A stretch of DNA of 38,382 nucleotides from Nitrospirae bacterium MYbin6 (GCA_002753305.1 PEAC01000016.1:1-38382), one strand, 5' to 3'. Positions 16,779 through 24,780 are shown, counted from the stretch's first letter. The notes: generated by a model from the letters alone, not told the origin. Numbers and translations are program-made.

Positions 16779-17885
16779 TTATTGTCCTCCGGTGACAGTC
16801 TGTTGTTGTTTTACGGCCAACTGGATTGTAAGCCGGCGCTCGGCGATTAAGCCCTTAAAGATCGCCTTTAGTATGATAAATGCACCAATAAGGAGGGCTA
16901 ATATCATTATTGCAAAACTTGTACTCTTTAATGCGTTAATAAGGCCATCGCCAAGCTTGCTAATCAACCCAAGCTGAGACAGATAAACCGGTACCATAAG
17001 CGCGCGGCTAAACAGCACTATCATCATTATGGTGGCCATCACCACTTTAATCATATATGGCTTAACATAGGTTGTGCCGATTGCCCCAAGTTGAATGCCA
17101 AATAGTGAGCCGCCAAGAATCAGCATGGCAAGCCTGATGTCAACAAGCCCGTGCAGTGCGTATTTCAATGACCCTCCGACGCCCATAACGAAGGCTATTA
17201 CTAGTTCCGTAGCGCTTGCCATCAGACCTGGCGCTCCAAGGACATACATCATCGACGGTACGCCGACAAATCCGCCTACGGCAATCGTTGCGGCAAGTAT
17301 TCCCGTAGCAAATCCCAGCGGTATGGTAAACAACACGGAGATGCGCGCATTTAAAGATTTAAAGTATACCATTGTGCCAGGGATGTGAATCGACTGTACC
17401 CAACGGGCCAATGCCGTTACTTTCTCTTCATCGTTGGTGGTGTGATTTTTACGGCTGTTGAGGACGTCTTTAAGGATAATCGAGCCGACTACGCCAAGCA
17501 CCACGACGAAGGCAACGCTTACGTAAAGATTTGAGCCGGCATCGCCAAAGGCCTGTTTGATTTTCTCCTGAATGCTGGCGCCGTAAAGTACGCCGGCCTC
17601 GCCTGAGATACCCATAACTATTCCTAATTTAATATCCACCTGTCCATACCTGTAACGCTTGATTGCCCCTATGAGGGCCTTAGGAAATTTGTGGCACATA
17701 TTGCTTGCTACGGCAACAAGGCCCGGCACGCCAAGGCTCATCATCGCGGGCGTCAGGACAAATGCCCCACCCGAACCGATAAACCCGCTTACTAATCCCC
17801 CGACAAACCCCACTATAAACAGATACACTGCTGTTGTCGTCGTTAAGTCTATGAAATTTGAGGCTTGTGCTGCTATATCGTGCAT
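16779..17885 (-). CDS. TauE/SafE-family sulfite/organosulfur exporter-like permease
   Basis: A 368-residue polytopic membrane protein with two TauE/SafE repeats. The first begins IVGFVGGLVSGFIGSGGAFVLTPAMM, the second GFATGILAATIAVGGFVGVPSMMYVLG; Gly/Pro-rich hydrophobic stretches give about eight helices. A charged cytoplasmic loop (around SRKNHTTNDEEKV) separates some of them. Family members move sulfite, sulfoacetate, taurine-derived or related anions; the substrate here is not known. GGTGAT before the ATG at 17885 selects this start over an upstream in-frame one. It sits between a small membrane protein and Usp in one operon, and is a distant paralogue of the exporter at 23118. Confidence 0.88.
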   Translation of the reverse strand: MHDIAAQASNFIDLTTTTAVYLFIVGFVGGLVSGFIGSGGAFVLTPAMMSLGVPGLVAVASNMCHKFPKALIGAIKRYRYGQVDIKLGIVMGISGEAGVLYGASIQEKIKQAFGDAGSNLYVSVAFVVVLGVVGSIILKDVLNSRKNHTTNDEEKVTALARWVQSIHIPGTMVYFKSLNARISVLFTIPLGFATGILAATIAVGGFVGVPSMMYVLGAPGLMASATELVIAFVMGVGGSLKYALHGLVDIRLAMLILGGSLFGIQLGAIGTTYVKPYMIKVVMATIMMIVLFSRALMVPVYLSQLGLISKLGDGLINALKSTSFAIMILALLIGAFIILKAIFKGLIAERRLTIQLAVKQQQTVTGGQ

Positions 17886-17892
17886 GTTTTGA

Positions 17893-18141
17893 TCACCTCT
17901 TCTCTTTTTTTGCTGAGATACCGATGATATCCCAAAAATTTCCGGTAAAATTACCGTGTACAAACGAGAACAAAAACGCTGTAGCTATTGGAAGGAGCGC
18001 GTAGTACCCACCCTTTGCAAATACTTCGTTTAATACGTGCTGTTCCGTAAACAGAATCGTGTAAAGTACCAGTGATACAATTCCTAAGACAATGGCCTTG
18101 CCGAAGTGCCTTTTCTTGAACTTGTCGATGTTTCCTGCCAT
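17893..18141 (-). CDS. small two-helix membrane protein
   Basis: An 82-residue protein with two predicted transmembrane helices, about 15-31 (AIVLGIVSLVLYTILF) and 43-62 (GGYYALLPIATAFLFSFVHG), and a charged C-terminus (ISAKKEKR). I recognise no named family. Its place immediately upstream of the TauE exporter (8-base gap) and downstream of a Usp-like gene suggests an accessory subunit of the exporter. A strong AAGGAGAG ribosome site precedes the ATG. Confidence 0.75.
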   Translation of the reverse strand: MAGNIDKFKKRHFGKAIVLGIVSLVLYTILFTEQHVLNEVFAKGGYYALLPIATAFLFSFVHGNFTGNFWDIIGISAKKEKR

Positions 18142-18168
18142 GATTTCTCTCCTTATAAGTTAGATTAG

Positions 18169-18648
18169 TTATTTTTGTATAATGCCGGCCCTTACCAGAA
18201 CGAGCGGGCAGTTAATGTTTTTCCATGTCTCTGACATGCCTTTTTCCTTTTTCTTTTGATCGGTGGCCGGCTCTTCAGGGGATTCTATTATCACGCACAA
18301 GACATCGCTGTTGCCCTTGCTATACTCCATCACCGATTGTTTTAGTGTGCCGCTGCCGCGGGTGAAGGTGTAACTTATGCCCTCGGCCTTCAATTCATTG
18401 AAAAATTGTTCGACAATCGGGTCTGTATTCGTTCCCTCTGAGACATAAAGGATATCGAGCGTAGCCCTGATTCTCTTGCATGTGTTGATTGCGTAAGTCA
18501 GGGTCTTTCTCTCAATCTCTGATTCCTTAATGGCCAGGAGAATGTTCCGCTTTTCGTTCATTAACTCCCTTGCGTAGCCATGGTCGTCTGCCTCGGCAAA
18601 GGTTATTGCCGAAAAAATATTGTTGAGTTTTCTGTTAAGTTTGCCCAT
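18169..18648 (-). CDS. Usp-like protein, first gene of the sigma54 operon
   Basis: A 159-residue protein. Residues about 34-155 resemble a universal stress domain (NILLAIKESEIERKTLTYAINTCKRIRATLDILYV ... NINCPLVLVRA), but the ATP-binding GxxG-9x-G[ST] loop is missing and replaced by a charged segment (PATDQKKKEKGM), so it probably does not bind ATP. The N-terminal 33 residues form a separate helical stretch. AAGGAGG lies 9 bases before the ATG. It heads the operon and is preceded by the sigma54-type promoter at 18699-18714. Confidence 0.75.
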   Translation of the reverse strand: MGKLNRKLNNIFSAITFAEADDHGYARELMNEKRNILLAIKESEIERKTLTYAINTCKRIRATLDILYVSEGTNTDPIVEQFFNELKAEGISYTFTRGSGTLKQSVMEYSKGNSDVLCVIIESPEEPATDQKKKEKGMSETWKNINCPLVLVRAGIIQK

Positions 18649-18698
18649 CTTTGTATCCTCCTTGTTGTTTGTTTAGCGTTTTAACTATTATTGTATAT

Positions 18699-18714
18699 AT
18701 CAAGGATCGTGCCA
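18699..18714 (-). promoter_or_regulatory. near-consensus sigma54 (-24/-12) promoter
   Basis: The minus strand reads TGGCACGATCCTTGAT. It matches the sigma54 consensus TGGCACG-N4-TTGCW in the whole -24 element and in TTG of the -12 element; only the C of -12 is replaced by A. The expected transcript start is near 18687, giving a leader of about 39 bases to the first gene at 18648. Confidence 0.7.
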
Positions 18715-18770
18715 TCTCGATAACTGATTGATAATAAAGGATAATACCAAAATTGCAGGTATCTTTGAAG

Positions 18771-18863
18771 TGTTGCAAAATACAACACCCTGACCGCTAT
18801 CCTATTATTTTACCTGTAAAATTTATGTTGCAATAAATGTATCAGATGTTGCATAATGCAACT
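18771..18863. promoter_or_regulatory. cluster of TGTTGCA palindromes (candidate activator sites)
   Basis: Site 1 (18771-18787) is TGTTGCAAAATACAACA and site 3 (18847-18863) is TGTTGCATAATGCAACT, the latter containing a perfect 7-bp inverted repeat around one base. A half site TGTTGCA lies at 18826-18832. The full sites are centred about 92 and 168 bp upstream of the predicted sigma54 start, the normal range for enhancer-binding proteins. Site 3 is 12 bases before the kinase start, so it could also repress or autoregulate that gene. Confidence 0.65.
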
Positions 18864-18874
18864 GGCAGGCACGA

Positions 18875-20368
18875 ATGGTTAGATTTCAAACTAGCATCAG
18901 AAAAAAAATCATACTTGGCTACTTTATCGTCCTCGTTATGATAACAGGGTTTTCGTTATTCGCCTTCATTGAGATGGAATACATGGAGCGCAAGATTCTC
19001 TTTAGCGAGGTAATTAATGAATTTTTCGAAATGACACTTGAGATGAGGAGGTTTGAAAAGAACTACTTTCTGTATGGCATGGAGGACGATGCCGGCGAAA
19101 ACCTGCAATACCTGACAAGGGCGATTGAAGTATTCGACAACAATGCCGGCGCATTCGGCGATGCATCATACAGTAATGAGTCAGCGCAGATAAGCGAAAA
19201 ACTTCGGAAATACAAGCTGATGATGACTGAGTATCGTCTGGCAAAGAGAGAATCGGCCCTTTCTTCTGATGCACAAATGGAGGGCCAACGAAATCAAATA
19301 AGGGCCATTGGCAAGGACATTACTATGAACGCGGAGAAGATCTCACAGAAAGAACGGGAGATCCTGCGAAAGGTGTTATCAAACTCCAGGAGAATTCTTA
19401 TTATATCTATTTTGACGCTGACAATATTAGGGCTTGTGGTGGGACAGGTATTGTCTAAGATAGTGGTGAGACCGCTTAAGCAGCTTCAAGACAGTCTTAG
19501 GCTGATTTCAGAGGGTGGTTTTGAGCAGATTGTCATTAATTCCAAAGACATGGAGGTGGTGTCTCTGGCCAATGCCTTTAATCATATGTTAAGAGAGCGG
19601 GAGATGAGGAGAAGGCACTTGATACAGTCTGAGAAACTGGCCTCACTCGGCACACTTCTTTCTGGCGTGGCACACGAGCTTAACAACCCTCTGTCGAACA
19701 TATCGTCGTCGTGCCAGATCTTAATTGAAGAAATTGAGGACATCAACATTGACTACAAAAAAGAGCTTCTGTCGAATATAGATGGCCAAACCAACAGGGC
19801 ACGCAACATTGTGCGCTCTCTGCTGGAGTTCTCCAAAGACAGGATCTTCAGGAAGGACCTCGTAATGCTGAATGGCTTACTGGAGGAGGCAATTCGCTTT
19901 ATAAGAGGGCAGCTTCCATCAAATGTCAGGATAAACCTTGATATCCCTGAGAATACTACAATCTATGCGGATAAGCAGAGGATACAGCAGGTCTTTTTGA
20001 ATCTTATGAAAAATAGTGCCGACGCGATAGATGGCGAAGGGGACATCTATATCAGGGCCAGAACTATCATGCCTCAGGGTAAATGTATGGAGGGTGTCGA
20101 GAGTTGTTTTACACAAAATAGGAGGTGTTTTATGATGTCCTCTGCCGTTGACATTATAATCAGAGACACAGGTACTGGAATGGGCGCAGAGATATTGAAA
20201 TCAATTTTTGACCCGTTTTTTACGACAAAAGAAGTGGGCAAGGGTTCGGGTTTAGGGCTGTTTGTGGTGCATGAGATAATCGAAGAACATGGTGGTTGTA
20301 TAACGGTCGAAAGTGCCCCAGGCAAGGGTACATCGTTTATGGTTAGGTTGCCCATAGGACAGCGATGA
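18875..20368 (+). CDS. membrane sensor histidine kinase (NtrB-like partner of an NtrC regulator)
   Basis: A 497-residue kinase with TM helix about 12-32, a helical periplasmic domain about 35-170 (EMRRFEKNYFLYG, as in helical-bundle sensors), a second TM about 173-195, HAMP about 196-245, HisKA with His267 in SGVAHELNNPLSN, and HATPase with N box (Asn380), G1 DTGTGMG, FDPFFTTK and G2 GKGSGLGL. Between the N and G1 boxes lies an insert with evenly spaced cysteines, Cys404, Cys411 and Cys418. The next gene, starting 4 bases inside this one, is its likely partner regulator. The ATG has only a weak ribosome site. Confidence 0.93.
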   Translation: MVRFQTSIRKKIILGYFIVLVMITGFSLFAFIEMEYMERKILFSEVINEFFEMTLEMRRFEKNYFLYGMEDDAGENLQYLTRAIEVFDNNAGAFGDASYSNESAQISEKLRKYKLMMTEYRLAKRESALSSDAQMEGQRNQIRAIGKDITMNAEKISQKEREILRKVLSNSRRILIISILTLTILGLVVGQVLSKIVVRPLKQLQDSLRLISEGGFEQIVINSKDMEVVSLANAFNHMLREREMRRRHLIQSEKLASLGTLLSGVAHELNNPLSNISSSCQILIEEIEDINIDYKKELLSNIDGQTNRARNIVRSLLEFSKDRIFRKDLVMLNGLLEEAIRFIRGQLPSNVRINLDIPENTTIYADKQRIQQVFLNLMKNSADAIDGEGDIYIRARTIMPQGKCMEGVESCFTQNRRCFMMSSAVDIIIRDTGTGMGAEILKSIFDPFFTTKEVGKGSGLGLFVVHEIIEEHGGCITVESAPGKGTSFMVRLPIGQR

Positions 20369-21732
20369 ATACTCAGACAAAGATATTAATAGTTGACGAC
20401 GAAAAGATAGCCCTTCAGAATCTTGAGCACGTTATGAACAAGGAGGGCTACGAGGTCGTGAGCACTCAAAGTGGTACAAGCGCCATTAAGTACCTTGAGT
20501 CTCAGGCATTTGATGTGGTGCTGACGGATTTAAAAATGGAAAAAATCGACGGCATGCAAGTCCTGAAGAGGTGCAAAGAGCTTCATCCCGATACAGAGGT
20601 GATAATGATAACCGGATTTGCCACGCTTGACTCGGCAGTTAAGACGATGAAGCAAGGGGCGTTTTACTATATAGCAAAACCGTTCCGGCTTGAGGAAGTG
20701 AGGAAGGTGACGAAAGAGGCCGCGGAGAAAGTCGCCCTCAAAAGGGAAAACAGGGAACTAAGAAAACTTATTGAGGCATACCAGGGAAAGGTACAAATTA
20801 TAACACAGAACAAGGACATGTTAAGTCTGTTAGAGACGGCCAGGCAGATTGCCCCAACCGATTGCAGCATAATCATACGTGGCGAAAGCGGCACTGGGAA
20901 GGAATTACTTGTGCGTTATATTCATTATAACAGCAGAAGGGCAGAGAAGCCCTTCTTTGCGATAAACTGTGGGGCATTTACTGATGAACTACTTACAAAT
21001 GAATTGTTCGGGCATGAGAAAGGGGCCTTTACTGGCGCTATGGTGCAGAAAAAGGGTTTATTGGAGATGGCCTCTGGCGGCACTTTATTTTTGGACGAGG
21101 TGACAGAGATGTCCCCGGCGATGCAGGTCAAGCTCCTTAGGGTTATTCAGGAGCGAGAGATGTTGCGCGTCGGTGGGACTGAGCCGATAATGGTTGATGT
21201 CAGGATAGTTTCGGCTGCGAACAGGGGCATAAAAGAATCGATTAAAAATGGGAATTTCAGGAGTGATTTATATTTTCGGTTAAATGTCGTTACGTTGCGT
21301 ATTCCGCCGCTTTCTCAAAGGAAGGATGACATACCGCTTTTGAGTTACCATTTTTTAAAGAAATATTCGATACTGATGAAAAAGGATGTAGGTGATATTT
21401 CAAAAGAGGTGCTGGATGTCCTGGAGTCTTATGACTTTCCTGGCAATGTCAGAGAACTTGAAAATATCATTGAGCGGGGCGTTGCCCTCTCAACCGGGAA
21501 ATCAATAGAGGCCATCCACTTATCCGAGGACTTGAGGGATTTGAGCATAAAGACATTCAGGCGAAAAGACGGCAACATCCCCACATTAGAGGAGCAGGAA
21601 CGCTCATACATTCAATGGGTACTGAACGAGGCAAAGGGGAACAAGTCATTAGCGGCAAAGACACTTGGCATAGACAGGGTATCTCTTTGGCGGAAGCTGT
21701 CTAAATATGGGTTGGACGTGGAAACAACTTAG
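20365..21732 (+). CDS. sigma54-dependent response regulator, NtrC family
   Basis: A 455-residue activator. The receiver domain (about 5-120) has the acidic pair Asp11/Asp12, phosphoacceptor Asp55 (VVLTDLKM) and Lys105. The AAA+ domain follows: Walker A GESGTGKE (173-180), the sigma54-contacting GAFTGA loop (220-225), Walker B LFLDE (241-245) and the R-finger region. A Fis-type helix-turn-helix at about 418-450 (NKSLAAKTLGIDRVSLWRKL) binds DNA. The start overlaps the kinase stop (ATGA). As a sigma54 activator next to a sigma54 promoter flanked by palindromes, it is the obvious candidate to bind those sites. Confidence 0.96.
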   Translation: MNTQTKILIVDDEKIALQNLEHVMNKEGYEVVSTQSGTSAIKYLESQAFDVVLTDLKMEKIDGMQVLKRCKELHPDTEVIMITGFATLDSAVKTMKQGAFYYIAKPFRLEEVRKVTKEAAEKVALKRENRELRKLIEAYQGKVQIITQNKDMLSLLETARQIAPTDCSIIIRGESGTGKELLVRYIHYNSRRAEKPFFAINCGAFTDELLTNELFGHEKGAFTGAMVQKKGLLEMASGGTLFLDEVTEMSPAMQVKLLRVIQEREMLRVGGTEPIMVDVRIVSAANRGIKESIKNGNFRSDLYFRLNVVTLRIPPLSQRKDDIPLLSYHFLKKYSILMKKDVGDISKEVLDVLESYDFPGNVRELENIIERGVALSTGKSIEAIHLSEDLRDLSIKTFRRKDGNIPTLEEQERSYIQWVLNEAKGNKSLAAKTLGIDRVSLWRKLSKYGLDVETT

Positions 21733-21737
21733 AGACA

Positions 21738-21784
21738 CTGAGGGCGCTGCCCTCAGGCTCCCGCAAGGAGGGTAACCCTCCTTG
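21738..21784. terminator. two adjacent hairpins between convergent genes
   Basis: CTGAGGGC-GCT-GCCCTCAG (21738-21756, 8-bp stem) is followed by CAAGGAGGG-TAA-CCCTCCTTG (21764-21784, 9-bp stem). They lie between the regulator stop at 21732 and the Usp stop at 21806. Neither is followed by a T run, so they may be intergenic palindromic repeats that act as RNA stabilisers or weak bidirectional terminators. Confidence 0.55.
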
Positions 21785-21805
21785 ACCTCGTAAATTAAAC
21801 ATATT

Positions 21806-22660
21806 TTACTGCGTTTTTGATACGAGAATAGAACACATTGCCAGGGCTACTACTCTTTCGGCTACGCTTCCCATTAGCAGTCTGTCTAAGCCGGTTCTAC
21901 CATGTGTGCCCATTATAATGATGTCTCTGGCCGTCTCCATTGACGCGTTTACTATTGCCTTATACGGGTCGCCTATCAGTGCCAGGGTATCAACCTTTAC
22001 ACCCTCTTGCTCGGCCTTTTCGCGTACTTTCTCGAGGTTCCTCTCGGCTTCGGCCACTTTATCCTTGCTGCGTGCCACAGATACGGCCAGGAAGTTTTTT
22101 ACAAACGGACAGTTTTTAGCCATCATAATTGCCTCTGATAGTGCCCCATCACTGTATTTAGAACCATCTGTGGCAAGCATTATGTTCTCACCCTTTATCT
22201 CGGTATCCTTTGGCACGACCAATACCTTACACGGCGCATAGGCTATTGCCTTTGCCGTCTGGCTTCCTATCAGCAGTTTCTTCAGGCCGGTATGTCCCCT
22301 TCTTCCCATTATTATTATGTCGGCCCTATGTTTCTTCGCTTCTTCTATTATGGTTTCATATGCCTGGGTCGATCTTCTTACTACTATATTGCATTCGACA
22401 TTTTGTTCCGCGGCTAGTGTCCTGATCTGGTCAAAATGCTCTGAGGCCTTCTTTTCTATCGCTTCGACATATTTAAGGCCTTCTGTCTCGAACTCGGAAT
22501 TATATTCAAGGACACGCAATACTGTTAGTACCGTCTTACAGGCCCGCGCGAAGTTAATCGCCTCTTTTATCGCACCGCTGCTGTAGTCAGAGCCATCAGT
22601 CGCCAATAATATCGACTCTAACTCTCCCATCAGATTCATTCTGTATTTATCTTCGTTCAT
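21806..22660 (-). CDS. tandem-domain universal stress protein (second copy)
   Basis: A 284-residue protein of two UspA domains (about 10-150 and 155-283). Both ATP loops are intact: GRRGHTGLKKLLIGSQ and GTHGRTGLDRLLMGSV. It is closely related along its whole length to the Usp at 15880-16776, so one arose from the other. A strong GGGAGGA site precedes the ATG at 22660, which is 2 bases after the stop of the membrane-protein gene. Last gene of the second exporter module. Confidence 0.92.
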   Translation of the reverse strand: MNEDKYRMNLMGELESILLATDGSDYSSGAIKEAINFARACKTVLTVLRVLEYNSEFETEGLKYVEAIEKKASEHFDQIRTLAAEQNVECNIVVRRSTQAYETIIEEAKKHRADIIIMGRRGHTGLKKLLIGSQTAKAIAYAPCKVLVVPKDTEIKGENIMLATDGSKYSDGALSEAIMMAKNCPFVKNFLAVSVARSKDKVAEAERNLEKVREKAEQEGVKVDTLALIGDPYKAIVNASMETARDIIIMGTHGRTGLDRLLMGSVAERVVALAMCSILVSKTQ

Positions 22661-22661
22661 T

Positions 22662-23087
22662 TTAATGTCCTCCCGCTTTTAATAGTCCAGAGGCTGCTAA
22701 TACCAAAACCGTAACCTCCAGCGCGGCAATCAAGGCATATACGTAGTCCTTTTTTCTTATCAGAATCGGTATGATAGCAAGAAAACACACTACCGTAACC
22801 GCGCCTAAAAACGCTATTCCAAGGAAGTTCAAGAAATCCCCATGATTGAGGAGTTTAAGCCACGACCATCCCACATTGATGTTTGCCGCATTCAGATAAT
22901 CATGCACAGACATGTTCCATAATTTCGGTAAATTCTCAACAGGCACAAACGGTGGTAATATCCCTATCGCGTAAATGGCAAAGGATATAAGGAGCATTGC
23001 CATTCCTATTTTCATCCCATAACTCAACAGCCTTGCGTATCTTAACTGCTCTTCGGTTGCTACTGCTTTTTTCTCCGCATTCTCCAT
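22662..23087 (-). CDS. three-helix membrane protein beside TauE
   Basis: A 141-residue protein with predicted helices at about 26-45 (MKIGMAMLLISFAIYAIGIL), 88-108 and 117-137, and a soluble loop between the first two (VPVENLPKLWNMSVHDYLNAANINVGWSWLKLLNHGDFL). I recognise no named family; the composition suggests DUF1634-like accessory proteins often found by TauE genes, but this is uncertain. It lies between the exporter and Usp, the same position logic as the 82-residue protein in the other module, though the two are not visibly homologous. AAGGAGG precedes the ATG. Confidence 0.75.
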   Translation of the reverse strand: MENAEKKAVATEEQLRYARLLSYGMKIGMAMLLISFAIYAIGILPPFVPVENLPKLWNMSVHDYLNAANINVGWSWLKLLNHGDFLNFLGIAFLGAVTVVCFLAIIPILIRKKDYVYALIAALEVTVLVLAASGLLKAGGH

Positions 23088-23117
23088 TTTATCTATGCCT
23101 CCTTGTTTTCGATTAAA

Positions 23118-24080
23118 TTAGTTCCAGATGCCTAGTCCCTTTAATAACGATCTTGTTCCTGCAAAAAATAGTAATATTATAACTATATACCGTATTGCCG
23201 CGGGTTTGGTCTTTGCCAGGATCTTTACCCCTACCACTGAGCCAAGCATTATGCCAATGATTGACGGCACTACCATCATCGGCAGCACTGCGCCATTATT
23301 TATGTATATCCACGCTGCCGACGTATCCGTTATCGACAATAGAAACTTACTCGACGACACTGCAACCTTTAACGGCGCGCCCATCACGAGATTTAACACC
23401 GGGACGTTTGCCCAGCCGGCTCCAATGCCAAACATGCCGGCCATTACTCCTACCAATATAAATAATCCCAACCCCAGCGGTGTCTTGTGAATCTTCCAGT
23501 TTATATCTTCACCCGTTGAGACCTCGTGATACACACCGTTGATTCTTAACGCGGTCGACAACGCATCCGCCTTAGGTACTTCAGGATATTCGGACTTCTT
23601 TGTCTTTATTATAATGCCAACAATCCCAAGTATTGTGATACCCATGGCGCTTTGCACTATATTGGTTGGAAGCGCCAACCCTATCATTGCCCCCACTATT
23701 GCGCAAGTCGAAGCTATTAAACCCACAGGCAACGCTAGTCTCAAATTGGCCATTCCCTTTTTAAGCAATCCCGGCCCTGCCGCCAATGCCCCGGCAAGCG
23801 CTACCAATAACCCCGCACCTCTTACAAAATCCAAATGAAACGGGAAAAAACCGGCCACTATTGGCACAAACAATGTCCCACCACCAAGGCCGCCTAACAC
23901 CGCCGCCACTCCTAACACAAACGTCAACACAAACAGGCTCAACGGCCATACCCACCACTGCACAGTACTGGCCTTTTCGACCACCTCTTTAACGGGTGCC
24001 TCCGCATATGCCAACGAACATAGCCCTGTTACTATAGTTGCCGCAATTGCCACAACTACAACCCTTCTGAGAACTGACAT
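23118..24080 (-). CDS. TauE/SafE-family exporter-like permease (second copy)
   Basis: A 320-residue membrane protein with an N-terminal signal-like helix (VVVAIAATIVTGLCSLAYA), a short periplasmic segment, and two TauE/SafE repeats: VLGGLGGGTLFVPIVAGFFPFHLDFVRGAG and GMFGIGAGWANVPVLNLVMGAPLKVAVSSS. It differs from the copy at 16779 by its leader and by a cytoplasmic loop (KTKKSEYPEVPKADALS). The substrate is unknown; sulfite or a related anion is the family expectation. The ATG at 24080 follows GGAGGG; an in-frame TTG 6 bases upstream is less likely. First gene of the second module. Confidence 0.87.
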   Translation of the reverse strand: MSVLRRVVVVAIAATIVTGLCSLAYAEAPVKEVVEKASTVQWWVWPLSLFVLTFVLGVAAVLGGLGGGTLFVPIVAGFFPFHLDFVRGAGLLVALAGALAAGPGLLKKGMANLRLALPVGLIASTCAIVGAMIGLALPTNIVQSAMGITILGIVGIIIKTKKSEYPEVPKADALSTALRINGVYHEVSTGEDINWKIHKTPLGLGLFILVGVMAGMFGIGAGWANVPVLNLVMGAPLKVAVSSSKFLLSITDTSAAWIYINNGAVLPMMVVPSIIGIMLGSVVGVKILAKTKPAAIRYIVIILLFFAGTRSLLKGLGIWN

Positions 24081-24190
24081 CCCCAATACCCTCCATTTTT
24101 CATCTGTCTTATTGATATTATGCTTCGTAAGCCTTCACCTCCATGCTTGTTGATACACATGATTACTTCTTTGATTGCATATTTATACTA

Positions 24191-24223
24191 CCACTATGTT
24201 AAAGTTGTACTTTAACATAGTGG
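24191..24223. repeat. perfect 15-bp inverted repeat with 3-base loop
   Basis: CCACTATGTTAAAGT (24191-24205) and ACTTTAACATAGTGG (24209-24223) flank TGT. It lies between the proline-rich gene and the second TauE gene. On the minus strand it is followed by TATAAA, not by a T run. It may be an operator over the TauE promoter, an attenuator, or an RNA-processing hairpin. Confidence 0.8.
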
Positions 24224-24233
24224 GCCGCCACAT

Positions 24234-24611
24234 TTATGGAAACGGCGGTGGTGGTGGCGGAACAGGCCTTGGCGGTAGTGGCGGTGGTGCATTTCTCAGC
24301 CCTGCAATCTCTCCGATTAAAGCATCCAGCCTTTGATTCATCCTCATTGACTCAGGTGGTGGGATCATACCTCCGTGCCGGATTTCCGTGTTAAGGGAGC
24401 GTTCCCTGTAGAGATTGATGCGGCTCTGGATTTCCGCTGTTGCCCTGCGTGAGAGCTTGCCCATGCGGACACAGTCGTCAAGCAGCATTTGGGCCTCGGC
24501 CAGTTTGCCGGAAATCACCGGGTCCCTCAGCGGTGGTTGAGCGGCAGCGATGTTAGATAGCAGCATTGCGGCAACTAATATCAGGATAGATAAAAATATT
24601 GATTTTTTCAT
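24234..24611 (-). CDS. secreted protein with proline-rich tail
   Basis: A 125-residue protein: signal peptide about 1-24 (KKSIFLSILILVAAMLLSNIAAA-QPP), a helical middle (about 30-105, with MLLDDCVRMGKLSRRATAEIQSRINLYRE), and a C-terminal tail PPPLPPRPVPPPPPPFP. AGGAG 9 bases before the ATG at 24611 selects this start over the ATG at 24620, which abuts the ribosome site. Function unknown; the Pro-rich tail may be an extended rod or a binding segment. It resembles its upstream neighbour at 24781 in design (signal peptide plus poly-Pro tail) but not clearly in the middle. Confidence 0.7.
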   Translation of the reverse strand: MKKSIFLSILILVAAMLLSNIAAAQPPLRDPVISGKLAEAQMLLDDCVRMGKLSRRATAEIQSRINLYRERSLNTEIRHGGMIPPPESMRMNQRLDALIGEIAGLRNAPPPLPPRPVPPPPPPFP

Positions 24612-24664
24612 TCTCGTCATCTCCTTATAGTGGGGATTGGCAACCCCAAATTATCCACAGTTTG

Positions 24665-24694
24665 ATTATCCAAAATTACTTGATTATATGTCAA
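24665..24694 (-). promoter_or_regulatory. sigma70 promoter inside an inverted repeat
   Basis: On the minus strand TTGACA (24689-24694) and GATAAT (24665-24670) are 18 bases apart, about 50 bases before the gene at 24611. The -35 hexamer lies within a perfect 9-bp inverted repeat, ATTACTTGA (24675-24683) and TCAAGTAAT (24691-24699), a possible operator. A DnaA-box sequence TTATCCACA (24651-24659) covers the expected start point. Confidence 0.55.
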
Positions 24695-24716
24695 GTAATA
24701 TCTTAAAATTTTCAAA

Positions 24717-24742
24717 GGCCCCGTGCCTTTCGGCACAAGGCC
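24717..24742 (-). terminator. hairpin after the proline-rich gene
   Basis: On the minus strand GTGCC-GAAA-GGCAC (24723-24736) forms a 5-bp stem with a GNRA-type tetraloop, extended by flanking GGCC/GGCC. It follows the stop at 24781 by about 40 bases; downstream sequence is AT-rich (TTTGAAAATTTT) rather than a pure T run, so it is a probable but not canonical terminator. Confidence 0.5.
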
Positions 24743-24780
24743 CGTGAACAGTGTTAATTGCCTCAGGTATCCTTAAGCAT

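Noticed and set aside
21738..21784. Transposon inverted ends
   Set aside because: The hairpins are small, adjacent and not flanking any transposase gene or target duplication.
24141..24167. Second sigma54 promoter before the TauE gene at 24080
   Set aside because: GG-rich segments near 24140-24165 on the minus strand do not keep the GG-N10-GC spacing, and no TGTTGCA dyad is present.
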